Origin: Phycomyces blakesleeanus NRRL 1555(-)
Taxonomy: Eukaryota; Mucoromycota; Mucoromycetes; Mucorales; Phycomycetaceae
Reading direction: 5' to 3'
Assembly (NCBI RefSeq): GCF_001638985.1
Contig: NW_017265139.1
Location: 1,550,001-1,614,000, forward strand
Length of the DNA: 64,000 bases
Of the stretch, positions 14,718-26,556 are shown one piece after another (within the stretch, counting starts at the first letter, position 1; the number at the start of each line of letters is the position of its first letter). Both the position numbers and the translations under genes were made by a program. The notes below the pieces were generated by a model. It was not told where the DNA came from. It made no database searches and saw only the letters and a program-made list of their open reading frames with translations.

Positions 14718-15239
14718 TTAATCGAAGAGACCTTTTTATCCAAATAGGCAGAAAAGAGAGAAGACGTAATTAGTTTGTATTCAGACACATATATTTGTTT
14801 CATTTATATTTCGTTTTTTAATAAAAGAAAAGCCTTTAAACTTACCGAAGCCCATATCGTCATCGGACTCCTCCTTCTCCTCAACAGCCTCCTCAACGGC
14901 GGCCTCAGTGGAGGCAGCAGCACCGGCAGCACCAGTGGCAGCGGCGGCTCCACCGGCACCAGGGGCACCGACGTTCAACAAAAGAGCCTTAAGGTCCTGG
15001 CCAGCGAGGGCCTTGGCGTAGAGGGAGAACCAAACGGGCTCAACCTCGATACCAGCAGCCTTGACAAGGGTCTGGAGCTTGTCAGACTAAAGTAGATTGA
15101 AATAAGGCAATGTAAATCATCATGTCGTGTATTATTATTTTACACCCTAACAACTCCGAGAGAGCGAGCTTACGGTGATTTCAACGTTGTCATCCTGGAG
15201 GATGAGAGCGGCGTAGACGACGGCGAGTTCGGCAGACAT
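14718..15239 (-). CDS. RPP1: 60S acidic ribosomal protein P1
   Basis: Three exons on the minus strand: 15239-15174, 15086-14846, 14731-14718, giving 106 residues. The start [17 protein letters not shown] is diagnostic of P1 rather than P2. It is followed by a helical dimerisation domain, an Ala/Gly-rich hinge, and the acidic tail [13 protein letters not shown] that recruits elongation factors and is the usual ribosomal stalk signature. The last exon is only 14 nt and encodes the end of the conserved GLFD tail; the intron before it runs 14732-14845. Codon use is strongly biased (GCC, GTC, AAG), as expected for a highly expressed gene. The 5' region carries GGAT/TGGA simple repeats at about 15268-15320. 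Confidence 0.96.
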
Positions 15240-16800
15240 GCTACAAGGAGGTGTGAGGATGCTTATTGGATGGATATATTGATGGATTGATGGTAGACTT
15301 CTACATACACGCAACGGATGGATGAAAATGAAGGAGGTGACCCTTGCTGCCCATCCATCATCTTCCCTATGTGCCCTCTCCCTTGGAAGCACAGTCACAA
15401 ACTTGGACTGTGCCGTTGGATCGGAGTAGAATAGACTTCTTGAAAGTATAGGATTCTGACCTAAAAAGAGACGGTTACAAAAATTTTACGAGACAATTGC
15501 ATAAAGAAGGGAAAAGAAGCTTGGAACGTACTCCATTTTTGTTAGAGATCATTGAAAACTCTATAAAGAGATAGAATAATAAAAAAATGTAGATCATTTC
15601 AAAAAAAAAAACATTATCAGACACTTTTTTAAGAGAATCATAGAGTTTTTATTAAATTATTTAAATTAGAAAATTAATTACATGAACTACTATCTACCGT
15701 AAATTATTAAAGACTTTTTCCCCTTGAAAGTGAGAAGGATGAATGCAGCGTATCGCTATTTTTTATTGTAAGTGTATTTGTAGCGATTTCTCTCTCTAGA
15801 GAGAAGCATACATTTAAGCATAATTTAAAAGCCAAGGTTCAGAATAGAAAGGGATCTATAAAACATTACCCTGGATCTAAAAGTCTGAGTCTTTCATGAA
15901 TGAATGAGTAGCAGTAATCTTACGGGGGCAACGTTTCCTGGTGGAGCACGACGTTTCTATCTAACCGGACCAATTAATTGTGACTACATGTCCAGGGCCC
16001 GGCGTCTTTCTCTAATCCTTCAGGGGAAAATGGTGTGTCATGAAAAAATACGATATATTCATTGTATGCATTAGCTTTACTACTTTGTCCCCACACTTTG
16101 CGTATTCATCAATATCTCCCCAGACATCTAACTCTCATCTTTTTAAAAGTCACAGTCTGTCTTTGGGCAATTTAATAATGAAATGTTGTCTCATACAAAA
16201 ATCAATTCCTGTATATTCAATCAATAACCGCTTGACCCTTATATTTAGACTTGACAATAAAGAAATAACAATTAGTCGCAAACACACTATATCAATAGCC
16301 AGTTATCCAGAAGATTATAAGGAGTTGCTGTCATTAGAGTGTGACGAAGTCTTGTTGGGTATTTTACTATTTATTGGCCTTCTTACACGTATCGTGCCTT
16401 TCTCTTTCTTTCACCTACTTGCATTCCCAGAGTTTGACAGCACAAACTGGTAAATAATCTCCACTCATACTTTTTTTTCTGCAAAGTACAAAGAAAACCT
16501 TTATAAGAATACTTTGTATCCTTGGGGACCAGACAAAATTATTTCGTACCGGTAAAGGGTCAAGATTTGTGGTCTGGTAGAATCAAAATGTCGACCCACC
16601 CACCAGGAAATGCCGTCTCCCTAAAATTACTGTTAAAATATGTATCAAAAATATAAAGCCTCGAATCTACAAGCGAAGTGAATTTTAAATATTTTGAAAA
16701 TTTTAAACATGTATAAATGATAGAATAGTCTGATGAATATTTAAAAATAAAAAAAAAGCTCACTATATTTTATAGAGTCCTTACTCTACACGAAGATGTA
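15240..16800. other. Intergenic region with unassigned open frames
   Basis: Upstream of the P1 gene. An open plus-strand frame at 16040-16453 (137 codons) encodes no family I recognise; its middle part is moderately polar and could be an old coding relic linked to the fragment at 16806-17118. I do not call it a gene. Confidence 0.4.
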
Positions 16801-16805
16801 AGCAT

Positions 16806-17118
16806 AATCAATAGTATTATTGAAAACAACGGTTCCATTTCAGAGCAAGACATTTACGCACTCTAGCTTCCCATCATTAAGAAGATTACATCTATAAAAA
16901 AGATAATCAGAATTAAACAAGGGGAGACGATTAACCTGTTCACTACCAAGCGCAAAGAGGCCCAGTATTTTGATCATGAAAAAGTAAAAGGATCTAAAAT
17001 TGATGTGCGTTTGCTGCTAGATTATGATAGAAACGAAATCGGTTTATGTGCTGGAAAAGTTTGGATAAATACCTACGATCCAGACAAGCTTATCCATGAT
17101 AGAAGTAAATGCATTTGA
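16806..17118 (+). pseudogene. Fragment of a decayed protein-coding gene, family unnamed
   Basis: One frame is open for about 100 codons apart from a single TAG at 16863-16865, then ends at TGA (17116-17118). It has balanced, protein-like composition (NLFTTKRKEAQYFDHEKVKG, then SKIDVRLLLDYDRNEIGL) that contrasts with the AT-rich surroundings. It resembles my memory of a repeated mucoralean hypothetical family, but I cannot name a function. The upstream end is not determined. It may be part of a degraded mobile element. Confidence 0.4.
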
Positions 17119-17626
17119 GAATCAAAAGAAATCTGCGATCACCCGATTGAAACAGGATTGGGAAGAGACTAGAGGTGCGCACGGAGTGGGACTACGCAGT
17201 GAAAAACGCTATTGATAGCAGAAAATGTTCCTAATTTAAATATAGTGCAAAATGGGATATATATGTGCTGTATACACAATTATAGATTGCTGTTACAACA
17301 AGTGCTATACTTCAAAGGTAGAATCTTGCGTGAAAGTATGGTAAATAGTAAATAATTTATTATGCATGTAATGTTAATAAGATACAAACATACTACTATT
17401 AAAAAAATGGTATTTATCAACTCTACCATGTTTTCTTCTACTTTGAATAAGAGGTACTATTTTATAGATAAAAAAAAGAGAGCAAAAATGGTATAGGGCA
17501 ATAAAATAAATATGATTCTCACAGGCAGTAGTGATAGTACTCGAATATACTTCTATATCTGGGCATCAGAAATATTTTACACCTGCTCTCTATCAGGTAG
17601 CGATTTTTCGGACGTTTAAGATATTT

Positions 17627-17764
17627 GGTGTGGACAGACTAAAAGTTCAAAAAAAAAATGGCAAAAAAAAAGAGCAAATATTCAAGTTATATTACTGGGC
17701 AAGAGTTTTAATTAATTTTGCCCTTTTTTTGCCCTTTTTTTTGAACTTTTAGTCTGTCCACACC
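17627..17764. mobile_element. 138-bp MITE with long terminal inverted repeats
   Basis: The left end GGTGTGGACAGACTAAAAGT and the following A-rich tract are matched in reverse complement at the right end (ACTTTTAGTCTGTCCACACC), about 30 bp in each arm. There is no coding capacity. The internal segment (ATTCAAG, then GGCAAGAGTTTTAATTAA) is shared in diverged form with the element at 20251-20404, so the two belong to one family. A target-site duplication is not obvious. Confidence 0.75.
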
Positions 17765-17973
17765 ACCTATTTGTTTCCTTGAATTCACATCTTGAGAGCA
17801 AGCTTAATCTACTGTTTTTGCTAAGAAAAAGAAACTGAATCGCAAGTAGACAAGAGATTTCGCTCGACTTCATTTCTTGTTTTGTATGTGTGGTGAAAAA
17901 GTTTATTCATTTTCGTATTTATTTATATATATATTTAATTTAAATTACAATGTGATTTATGGTATGTTTTTTT

Positions 17974-17988
17974 TATTATTATTATTAT

Positions 17989-18023
<35 letters not shown>
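17974..18023. repeat. (ATT)n/(AGT)n microsatellite
   Basis: A run of ATT units passes into about a dozen AGT units just downstream of the 3' end of the minus-strand PHD gene. Tandem GGTTC units follow at about 18054-18070. Confidence 0.9.
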
Positions 18024-18024
<1 letters not shown>

Positions 18025-18169
18025 GAGTGGTAGTATTATACACAAAAAGAGCTGGTTCGGTTCGGTTCGGATTGAAGTTCAGGTTCAGGTTCTCAGGTTT
18101 GGGGGTTAGGATTTGGATATGGATTTTGATCGTGATTGAGATTGAGATTTGGGTTGGGGTCAGGTTAAT

Positions 18170-20093
18170 TTATTTTACAGTTGTTTGCCGTTGATGGCAG
18201 ATGGTCCCGTTTGCCAACATCTCCTCTAAGTCAACGTCTTCTCTTCGTCTCTTCATCCGCGCCTTGATTTGCTGCCTTTCACGCTCCAGCATGGCCAGAA
18301 CAGTAAACTGTTCAGTTCGTTCTTGTTCAAGCTCAAGCGTTTTAAGCTTCTGCCAGCCGTTGTGTTTAACACACCGCCTGCTCTGGCGACATGCCATTTC
18401 GGGGTCTAAAGATGGAAGTTCTTCTGCTTCCCACTTGCTCTCTGGCCAAGAAAGGCGACAATCATAGCCACACACATCTTCATCGGCAGTAGGCTGTGTA
18501 GAAAGTGTGGCAAGGAAGGCAGTCTTGCGTTCGACAATCCCAATCATTCTCCGCGCACGTTTCTTTTCGTCCCTGACTCTCAGTAAACGATGTCCATCGT
18601 CCCGGTCAGCAAAGGAGCTGAGGCGACTCTTTGTGAGATAGCTGTGACGGTCTGCCAGGGATGAAGAGGAGGAAGATGAAGAGGATGTAACAGATGACCT
18701 GCGCTTTGATTCTGCGCAGGCAATGCGAGTCCGTGCTACTTGCATTCCGCATGCATCGCTGCAGTACTTTGACATTTGACCTTTTGTACCCATCCTAGCT
18801 GCCCTTTGGCAGACCGGATTTGCACAATGAGCTTTCCAAGATGTCTTTTTGCCTTCACCTAAAAATACATTTTTTCAAGAGAAAAATAAATAAATAAAGA
18901 AAAGTTAATACATTATGCATATATAAGTATGTGTATAAATAAGAAATATATATATATATATATGTGTGTGTGTGTATGTATGTACATGTACGAGTATGGG
19001 TACGGGTATATAGATATGATATTATTTCACGTACGTTTTGCACAGCTGTGACAGAAATAGTGGCCAATGAATTCACTTTGCTTTTCACTAATCCCAATAC
19101 ACTCGCCATGGAACCATTGATCACATAGATCACAGGCAATCATAAAGCGAGGGGCATCGTATGGTGTTCGGCAGAAGCAGTAGAGTGTGTCATCTGCAGC
19201 CGGCCCACTCCGGCTCAAGGTTTGGTCGGGTAAACTTTTGGAAACGGGTTTATTGGTTTGTTCTACTTTTGGCTATTACCAATTTTATTATTGTTTTTAG
19301 GAATGTGATCATGATTAGAATGATTAGATGAACAAATGTAAACATACACGCACACATAAACCTCTTAATTTTTTTTTGTTTTGTTTTTTTTTTCTTTTTC
19401 TTTCTTTATATATAAACTCACCTCTTCTTTTAGTAGAGGCTCAGCTGGTGCTGTGCGTGTCTCTCGGTCGACTCCGTTTTCATATTTCCAAACTAGGGCA
19501 GTCGTGTCCTGTGGAATCTCTGGGCTAGAAGTCTTTCCTTTTGTAATCCAATGTTGAACTTTTTTTAATGGCTTCTTCATCGTCGCCGCCGCTGATGTAG
19601 TCGATGTTACTACTGTTTTTGTTGTCGTTGTTGTTGTCGTGTCTGGTGTATGTCTGTCGATCACTGGTTCAGGACTTTCTTCGATTGTTTCCCAGGTTTC
19701 TGATGGTCGGGAAGATGGTCGGGAAAGTCTTTGATCTACTGTTGTAGGTGTATTCATAGTCATTGTTCCTCCTAGCCCTACTCCTATCCCCCCTCCTCCT
19801 GCTCCTGCCGCTGTTGTTGTTGTTGGTGTTCGATTAGGTGTTTCTACCGGCTGCCATTTCAATACTGGGCAATTCTGAGATTCTTTTGAGAGACGCTTTC
19901 GAAGAGGAAGGCGTTTGGAATTCCCAGCTGTATCTGATTTTGGGCGAGTAAGTCCAGGATCTAGGCATGGCTTTTTGTTGAGGTGATCAATGTTTATTGC
20001 TAGTTCAGGATTGAGCATCGAAGTGATGTCTAGTGCGGCTGAATTACGTTTTAATGCTTCATTGGAAGGACCATCTTGAACGTAAAGAGACAT
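18170..20093 (-). CDS. Spp1/CXXC1-like PHD-finger subunit of the Set1/COMPASS complex
   Basis: Three exons on the minus strand: 20093-19422, 19272-19035, 18858-18170, giving 532 residues. The first about 225 residues are low complexity (poly-Thr, Gly, Pro). The PHD finger follows, around residues 255-303: CFCRTPYD, FMIACDLCDQWFHGECIG, FCHSC, with the Trp expected to read H3K4me3. Then comes a Cys-rich block, AHCANPVCQRAA with KYCSDACG, a Ser run, and late Cys/His residues (CGYDCRLSW, CRQSRRCVKHNGW) ahead of a long basic helical C-terminus. This order matches Spp1/CXXC1 proteins, which guide H3K4 methylation in the nucleus. The acceptor of exon 2 was chosen because it alone keeps the frame (an AATAG then CCA). 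Confident on family; the low-complexity N-terminus may be longer or shorter. Confidence 0.88.
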
Positions 20094-20250
20094 TGTTTTA
20101 ACTCAAGGGAGGTTGAAAGAGAGAGAGAATATGTGTGTGTGTGTGAAAGAAGAAGAAGAAGAAGAGAAAGAAGAGAAAAGGAAAAGCGAATGAAAATAAA
20201 TACTATACATGTATAAATAATATATGAGTATATAATTATTACTACTGTAA

Positions 20251-20404
20251 GGGAGGGGGGGTCAATTAAAAAAAAAAGTTCGAACGAACCTCAGAAATTC
20301 AAGAATATTATTGGATAAGAGTTTTAATTATTATTATTTTTGAAAATCTTGAACTTTCAAAAGGAAGTTCAAAAAAAAAAGTTCAACAAAAATGGATTGA
20401 CCAG
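20251..20404. mobile_element. MITE-like element related to the 17.6-kb element
   Basis: It begins GGGAGGGGGGTCAATT with an A10 tract then GTTC, and ends with an inverted A-rich arm, GTTC and ATTGACC. The middle carries ATTCAAG and GGATAAGAGTTTTAATTA, close to the inside of the 17627-17764 element. Its left end also matches, inverted, the sequence ending at 21374, so it may instead be the left arm of a 1.1-kb element. Confidence 0.55.
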
Positions 20405-21291
20405 ACTTCATCTATTGATTATTGGGCTAAGAAAAAAAAATTAGTGTGAGGAAGATGCGTAATACGTAGATACAATAAAATTTAGGTAAGTAAACCCTTG
20501 GATAAGCACAGAAGAAGAAAAAAACTTGTAAAAGAAGCACTTTAATCAGATATATTTGCGCTATTTATTATATAATAATAAGAAGGACAGAGGGAAAGAG
20601 AAACTATATGTATATAAAACACGAACTGTACAAGCATGTGCACTGTTGTAAATATAATTAACACCAGAAAGAAGTAACCATTGTGTGTTGATTTGAGGCT
20701 TATCTAACTAACAGCACAATTTTTTTTTCTTAATAATATAAAGAACAGCAATATTAATATGATGTAAAGCCGTTCTATTTCATTTGGTTTCATAGCAAAA
20801 CCAAAACCAAAACCAAAAAACAACAAAAGCGACAGTATACTATGTCATTTAATATGCAAACAATGGTCTAAGCGAGGATATCAAAATTGTATTGTTGTTT
20901 TCTCACTGTATGTGGTAAAGCTACCGACCTATTTAAATTTTAGATACTTGTCTAGAGACCAAGTCTTTTATACAAAAATGCCTTGAATAGAAATTGTGTT
21001 GAACCAAGTCAGGAAGTTTAGATGTTCGCGTAGGGTAAATTACAATACTCCTAAGTTTATTACAAAGAAACAGAAACTATAGCTCGTAAACTATACGAAC
21101 AACGCGAACTTTGTGGATAAGCTCAAAATGAGTAAATGATCTTAAGACAGAATGTATACTATGATGACATATTGAAATTAATTATACCTAATAAAATTGA
21201 CAGTATTACATACCAATGTCTAATTTACCTTATACACTTTATTCTTTTTTCTTAGTATAAGCTTGAACTTTTCTTTTCTTTTTTACAAAGT
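20405..21291. other. AT-rich DNA between MITE ends
   Basis: No open frame of note and no recognised motif, apart from CAAAAC tandem units at about 20799-20820. Confidence 0.5.
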
Positions 21292-21374
21292 GGAGGGGTC
21301 AAATTTAGATCGTTATTATTGGTTGAAGTTCATTCCAACCTTGGTTCCAACCTTTTTTTTAATTGACCCCCTCC
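21292..21374. mobile_element. Short MITE or right arm of a larger element
   Basis: The left GGAGGGGTCAAATT faces the right AATTGACCCCCTCC across about 55 bp, so it can be read as a small hairpin element. The right end (CCTTTTTTTTAATTGACC then CCCTCC) is also the inverse of the left end at 20252-20280. Both readings are possible. Confidence 0.5.
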
Positions 21375-21990
21375 TTCTTATGGTTGTTGTAGATTATATT
21401 GTACGCTTATATATCGATATATAACACAACAGGGTATAATATAAAGAAGAGCGAATTGGGAGAAAGCAATTTAGACTTGAGGAACAAGTGTTTCTTTTGA
21501 TACCAGCCAAACTTCTTTGAAAGCGTTTTATTATACTTTTTCACTTGCAGTTCTTTCTCACTACGCAACTACTCACATGTTTTTCTGCAATTGTCAAAAT
21601 AGATAAATAAAATCCCAGCTCCTTTCCTCTTATTCTGTTTCCCCTTTCTTCCCATTATTTCCCCTTCTTTCCCCTCTTCATCTCTATATATCTCTTCTGC
21701 ATATGTATTTATATTAGAATTAAATAAAGATATATATAGGTCATCTAGTATATTACAGTCTTTCGATTGGTGCTTGAAGGGCTAATACATTGATATTGCT
21801 ATGTGCGCATGTGTGTTTTGAATGATAGTAATAATATTATCACTTCTACGGACAGGATGAAATGTAAATTATATTTAATTATTGTCCTTAACATTTTCCT
21901 ATATTATATTGGATTAATATATATGTATTAAACCCTTTTTTCATTCTTTCTTTCTTTCTTCCTTTCCTTTTTTGTGTTTCTGCTGATTTC

Positions 21991-23474
21991 CTAAGTTGTA
22001 ATTCTTGGCGAATTATTTAACAATGGATTTTCAGGTGCTGGGTGAAATATCAATATCACAATTACCCACACCACAATTGATGCAACATTAACTACTCAAG
22101 TAAGCACAAAAAAAAACAAAGGAACAAAATGAATAGGTAAATAAATCAAGCAATTAAGCAACCAAATATTACTGATACGCATATATGTACAATACTTACT
22201 ATTGCTTATAAGAAAATCAGCTGTCAGCTTATTGCCGTTAAGCATTTGTTTTCCTGTCAAACCATCAACACTGAGAATAATAAAACACAAGGAATCGATA
22301 AATATCGCGAGTGACAAGATACGATTCAACTCCTGGACAATAAAACCAAATGAAATGAGATGAAAAGATTAGATCCACTTATCAAAAAAAAGGCTTGCCT
22401 TGAAATAACCAAGCTTGCGTGTGATTGACCTTGCGTGAGAAGAGAGGCAAGAGTTGAACAATAACTTATTAAACCTACAATGAGACACCACTCCCAAAAG
22501 TGATAATATAAAAAGTGCTATATACATATATAGTCATGTTTGTGTTTCAGTATCGATAGCAAAAATAAAAAAAGGGAATTCTCCTTTGCAAGTACACTAC
22601 CTACCACAGCCATATACAAGTTGAGGCATCACTTCTTTGTAGGCAGGAATATATACGTTTCGGGAATAATTGTATTGGATTACAGGAAATGCGATTATAC
22701 TGACGCACGTCCTAGTATAAGAAACCAACTCAAATGTATTAACAGTCGTAGTGTTTTCTTCTCTTTACGATTCTGATTTTTAAAAGAACATAAGATACAC
22801 ACCCATACACATACGCGTGTGTATACAAAAGAAGGATAAGAGGTGGTAAAAGCCCCCCTCTACCCCCTCCTCTATCCCTTACACTCCAGCCTAGCTATTT
22901 CTTTACATTGTTACTATAGTTTTCTCTATCCGTTTATTTAATGCAACTCACCACACAATGTAACATTTGAACTCCTTACTACTCATGAACTTTGCACCAG
23001 CCACCAAGTTTGCCAAATAGTTCCAAAAGCATTGTAGTAGTAACAGAGTGCTACTATATTGATTACATATTGGACAATAGTTTTTTTTAATGCGTCGAAT
23101 AATTTCTCATTCTAACTATATGTGCCTGTATATGTACATTAGGTATCAAACTTACGTCTGTAGTGAGAATCCTATGCAAAGACTGTAATCTGATTTGTAA
23201 ATTAGAATATTTTAACTTTGAATGATTAATTTCACATCTTTATATGTATGTACGTATGTATGCATACATTACCAGTAGGTACAACATAGTCTTTGTTAGC
23301 TTGACTCCACAGCATCTCTGGCTTAGTAACGTATTGTCCATTGTGTTGGATATATCCTTCTTCATATTTTACTGTACTTGACGCTACATCTAATACAAAC
23401 GCTATAAATAAGAAAGGCATAATAACAGCAATGACACTAGTAGTTGAATGTGCTTTAGTAAATATGATTACCAT
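21991..23474 (-). CDS. Putative multi-span membrane protein (possible 7TM/GPCR-like), C-terminus unresolved
   Basis: Minus-strand exons that agree in phase: 23474-23273, 23189-23156, 23053 (or 23050)-22952, 22711-22605, and one starting at 22474. Together they encode hydrophobic helices including SVIAVIMPFLFIAFVL, DYSLCIGFSLQ followed by TLLLLQCFWNYLANLVAG, IVWTCVSIIAFPVI and MPQLVYGCGLISYCSTLASL. The acceptor at 22333 (branch-like CTAAT, pyrimidine tract, CAG) is strong. After it two frames compete: one stops at 22265-22267, giving about 185 residues; the other encodes a further helix (RILSLAIFIDSLCFIIL), a GTAAGT donor at 22199-22194 and a last exon 22094-21991 ending at TAG. A GC donor (AAG then GCAAGC) at 22398-22397 is a possible link. 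No family is recognised with confidence. The helix count and small loops fit a receptor or channel. Confidence 0.5.
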
Positions 23475-24041
23475 ATGTCAATTGAAACGGAAGCATAATC
23501 AAGATCAGCAGCGAGACAATGGATTTGAGTTCTCCTTTCCGAATACGGCTCGGCGAGAAGCATTGAAATCTGTCCAATTGACAGACACGATATATGTACC
23601 ATAAAGTGAGGTACGATATGGAAACAACCCTTTCTATTTATTTATGTAGTAAATCTGTCAGTCATCAAATATCAGATGGTTTACTCACATTTTCTTTTCT
23701 TGTTATTTTCTTTGGTTGATTGGACAGCTTACGAAGGAAACTAAAATCACTCAAATGGGTCATTATCAAAGAAGAAGAAGATTAAAATCAAAGGTGCTAT
23801 CAAAGCTATTTTAACTTGAAGGAGTAATATATATAGAGAGCGAGAAAACACCAGCAGCAGCGGCGGCGGCAGAAAGAATATTGGTTTGTATTGCAGTAGG
23901 ATTTATCAAATCCCTTGTAGTTTCCTTTTTTTCCCTTAGTTCTTCCATCCTTTCTTTCTCTCTCTCCCCCTGAGACGACAAAGGATAACAAGTGGAAAGT
24001 ATAATTAGTGGTCTGCACTGGTGCATAACTTTGGTCTCTTC

Positions 24042-24080
<39 letters not shown>

Positions 24081-24535
24081 ATTGTCGTCTGTATATACAT
24101 GTGTACTAAGAGAATTACATGGACCTCTTGCCTTTCTTATTGGCAATTGACCCTACAAAATTTGATTCAGTTCAATTTGACACCACTCGAATGTTCATGA
24201 TTGTATGTATATAATGTATATATATAATATAACAGATTGCCCTGAATTATTAATTTTCTTTTTGGGTTTCTTGTACTCATTAAATCAGAGTCACTTTCAT
24301 ATGGGATCAATTTATTTGGCTGACGTGGAAAAAGGTACAACACATTTTCGCTCTTTTTCATTGAAAGAATACGGTGTAGTAAGCAGGATTGTTGGCGCTG
24401 TATAAATAATCCAAATCTGGTATTCTTTTTATTTTTTTATATTATATATATTACCCCACACATATATATACATACATTTGATTTTTCTTTAGAGAAAAAC
24501 TTTAGCAGGCCTTTACATTCTACTCATTCATCGCA
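23475..24535. other. Intergenic region with CA/TG microsatellite
   Basis: Divergent promoter region between the membrane-protein gene (-) and the phosphotransferase gene (+). It contains a TA/TG run at 24042-24080 and a GCAGCAGCGGCGGCGG tract near 23853. No gene is supported. Confidence 0.55.
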
Positions 24536-26378
24536 ATGGCCAAAGACGAAGGACAATCGACTTCAAGCGTTCGTACAGGGTAAATCATTAGCTCTCTATC
24601 TCTTGATATCCCTTGCTATATCTATCCTTCACTTTATTATAATTATATGTAGTAAGAAAAACAAAGCTTGACAGAAAGTACTCATCAATAATTATACTCT
24701 TACTTTTATTTTTATTTAATGATAATAAAAAAGACATGAGCTCAATCAAGCTGTTCTTGAAGCCTACCTCATTAAAAATGTACCTGGATTCATCGGCCCA
24801 TTGCAGATTAGCCAGTTCAAACTCGGCCAATCAAACCCCACATATCTTTTGAAGGATGGAAAGTAAGTAACAGATAATTATAATAACATTAATTATAACA
24901 TTTGGACTAACTTCTTTTTTTAAAAAAAAATGTAGTAAGCAGCAATATGTTCTTCGTAAGAAGCCCCCAGGTGCTCTTCTCTCAAGCACTGCACATGCTA
25001 TTGAGCGTGAGTACAGAGTAATCCATGCAGTTGGTACATCCTCGGATGTGCCTGTCCCTAAAGTCTACTGCCTCTGTGAAGACGTTTCTGTCATTGGAAC
25101 CCCATTTTATGTACGTATATTCTAATACGAAACTCTGTCAGTATATTTACCTATATAACAAAATATTAAATGCCGAAACACATTGTTTGATTTGAATTTA
25201 CATATTAGGTTATGGAATTTCTTGCAGGTCGCATTTACTCTGACGTTCGCATGCTTTCTTTGCCTTATGAGGAACGCAGAGCTTGGTGAGTACTCAAAGA
25301 GAAGAATAAGAAGAAGATTATAATGCATAATGCATTAAAATTCATATTTAATTCAATTATGGTTATAATTTTGCTTCTGTTTCTGCTTCTGATTTTGCTT
25401 TTGCTGTGTAGTTGGATTTCTGCTGTTGAGACCTTGGCCAAGTTGCATAAACTGGACCACAAGGCTATTGGCTTGGATGGTTACGGAAAGGATTCAGGTT
25501 TCTATGCTCGTCAAATTAGATCCCTTGCCAAAGTTTCTGCTGCACAGGCTGAAGTTGAGGATAAGGAGACTGGTGAGAAGGTTGGACCTATTCCTCGTCT
25601 GAATGATATGTTTACTTGGTTCAAGAAGAACCAGGTTCCTGACAAGGCTACTATTGTACACGGTGATTTTAAGGTAATTTCACATACACATACACACACA
25701 GAGAGAGAGAGAGAGAAAAAAGGATATATACTAATACACTCCCACATATATATATATATATATATTTGAATTTCTATATTTCTTTGTAGATTGATAACAT
25801 GGTAAGGAATCACAGTTTAACCGCAAGCAATGATAGCAAAAAAAAAGCATAATTCTAAGAATCCGATTTTTTCTTTTTGTTTAGATCTTCCACCCAACTG
25901 AGCCTAGAGTCATTGGTGTTCTTGACTGGGAGTTGTCTACAATCGGACACCCTTTGTCTGATCTTGCAAATCTCTTGCAACCCTTTTATGTTTATCCTTC
26001 TGATAAGATGACCGGGTTCAAGGGATTAAAAGAACTTCCTATTCCTGGAGCCGATGAGTTGATGAAGGCATATTCTTCCATTCTTGGACAACCCTATCCA
26101 ATTGATCGCTGGATGTTTGCCGTTGCATTCTCTTTCTTTAGAGTAAGTCATTACACTATCAGCAAACGAACAAACACTGTATTTATTCTTCTTTCTTTTT
26201 TCTCTTTTTGGTTTAGCTTTCTGTAATTACACAGGGTATTGCTGCTAGAGTTGCTCGTAAACAGGCTTCTTCTGCACAAGCAATGTATTATGCAGTCATG
26301 TTTAAGCCAGTGGCCAGAATGGCTTTGGAGATTGTAGATGAAGGTGATTTGGTTCAGAACCCTGTTAGTAAACTATAA
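24536..26378 (+). CDS. ACAD10/11-type phosphotransferase (APH-fold kinase)
   Basis: Eight exons: 24536-24579, 24734-24862, 24936-25110, 25209-25285, 25412-25673, 25790-25801, 25885-26142, 26217-26378, all in phase, giving 372 residues. It has the aminoglycoside phosphotransferase/choline kinase fold as found in the N-terminal half of animal ACAD10/ACAD11: Lys-containing [11 protein letters not shown], catalytic loop VHGDFKIDNMIF (HGDxxxxN), and metal-binding [20 protein letters not shown]. In animals this kinase domain acts with an acyl-CoA dehydrogenase domain on 4-hydroxy fatty acids; here the kinase stands alone. Exon 6 is only 12 nt (Ile-Asp-Asn-Met) and falls in the catalytic loop, so its inclusion is required for function. 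It is convergent with the Cgi121 gene (178 bp between stops). Confidence 0.92.
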
Positions 26379-26556
26379 GTTATTTTCAATGAAAATATAA
26401 AATATAAAAATAAAAATAACAATAACAATAAAAAAGCATATTAAAGAGCCTGTATATTTTGCATGTGGTGCATGTTGATCGTATCGCACTTTATTAAATT
26501 ATACACATGTTTCAATGTATCTTGTTTGCTGGGCTGTATGTGTTTCTATATGCATT

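Noticed and set aside
22540..22776. Plus-strand open frame of 78 codons
   Set aside because: Antisense to a phase-consistent exon of the minus-strand membrane-protein gene.
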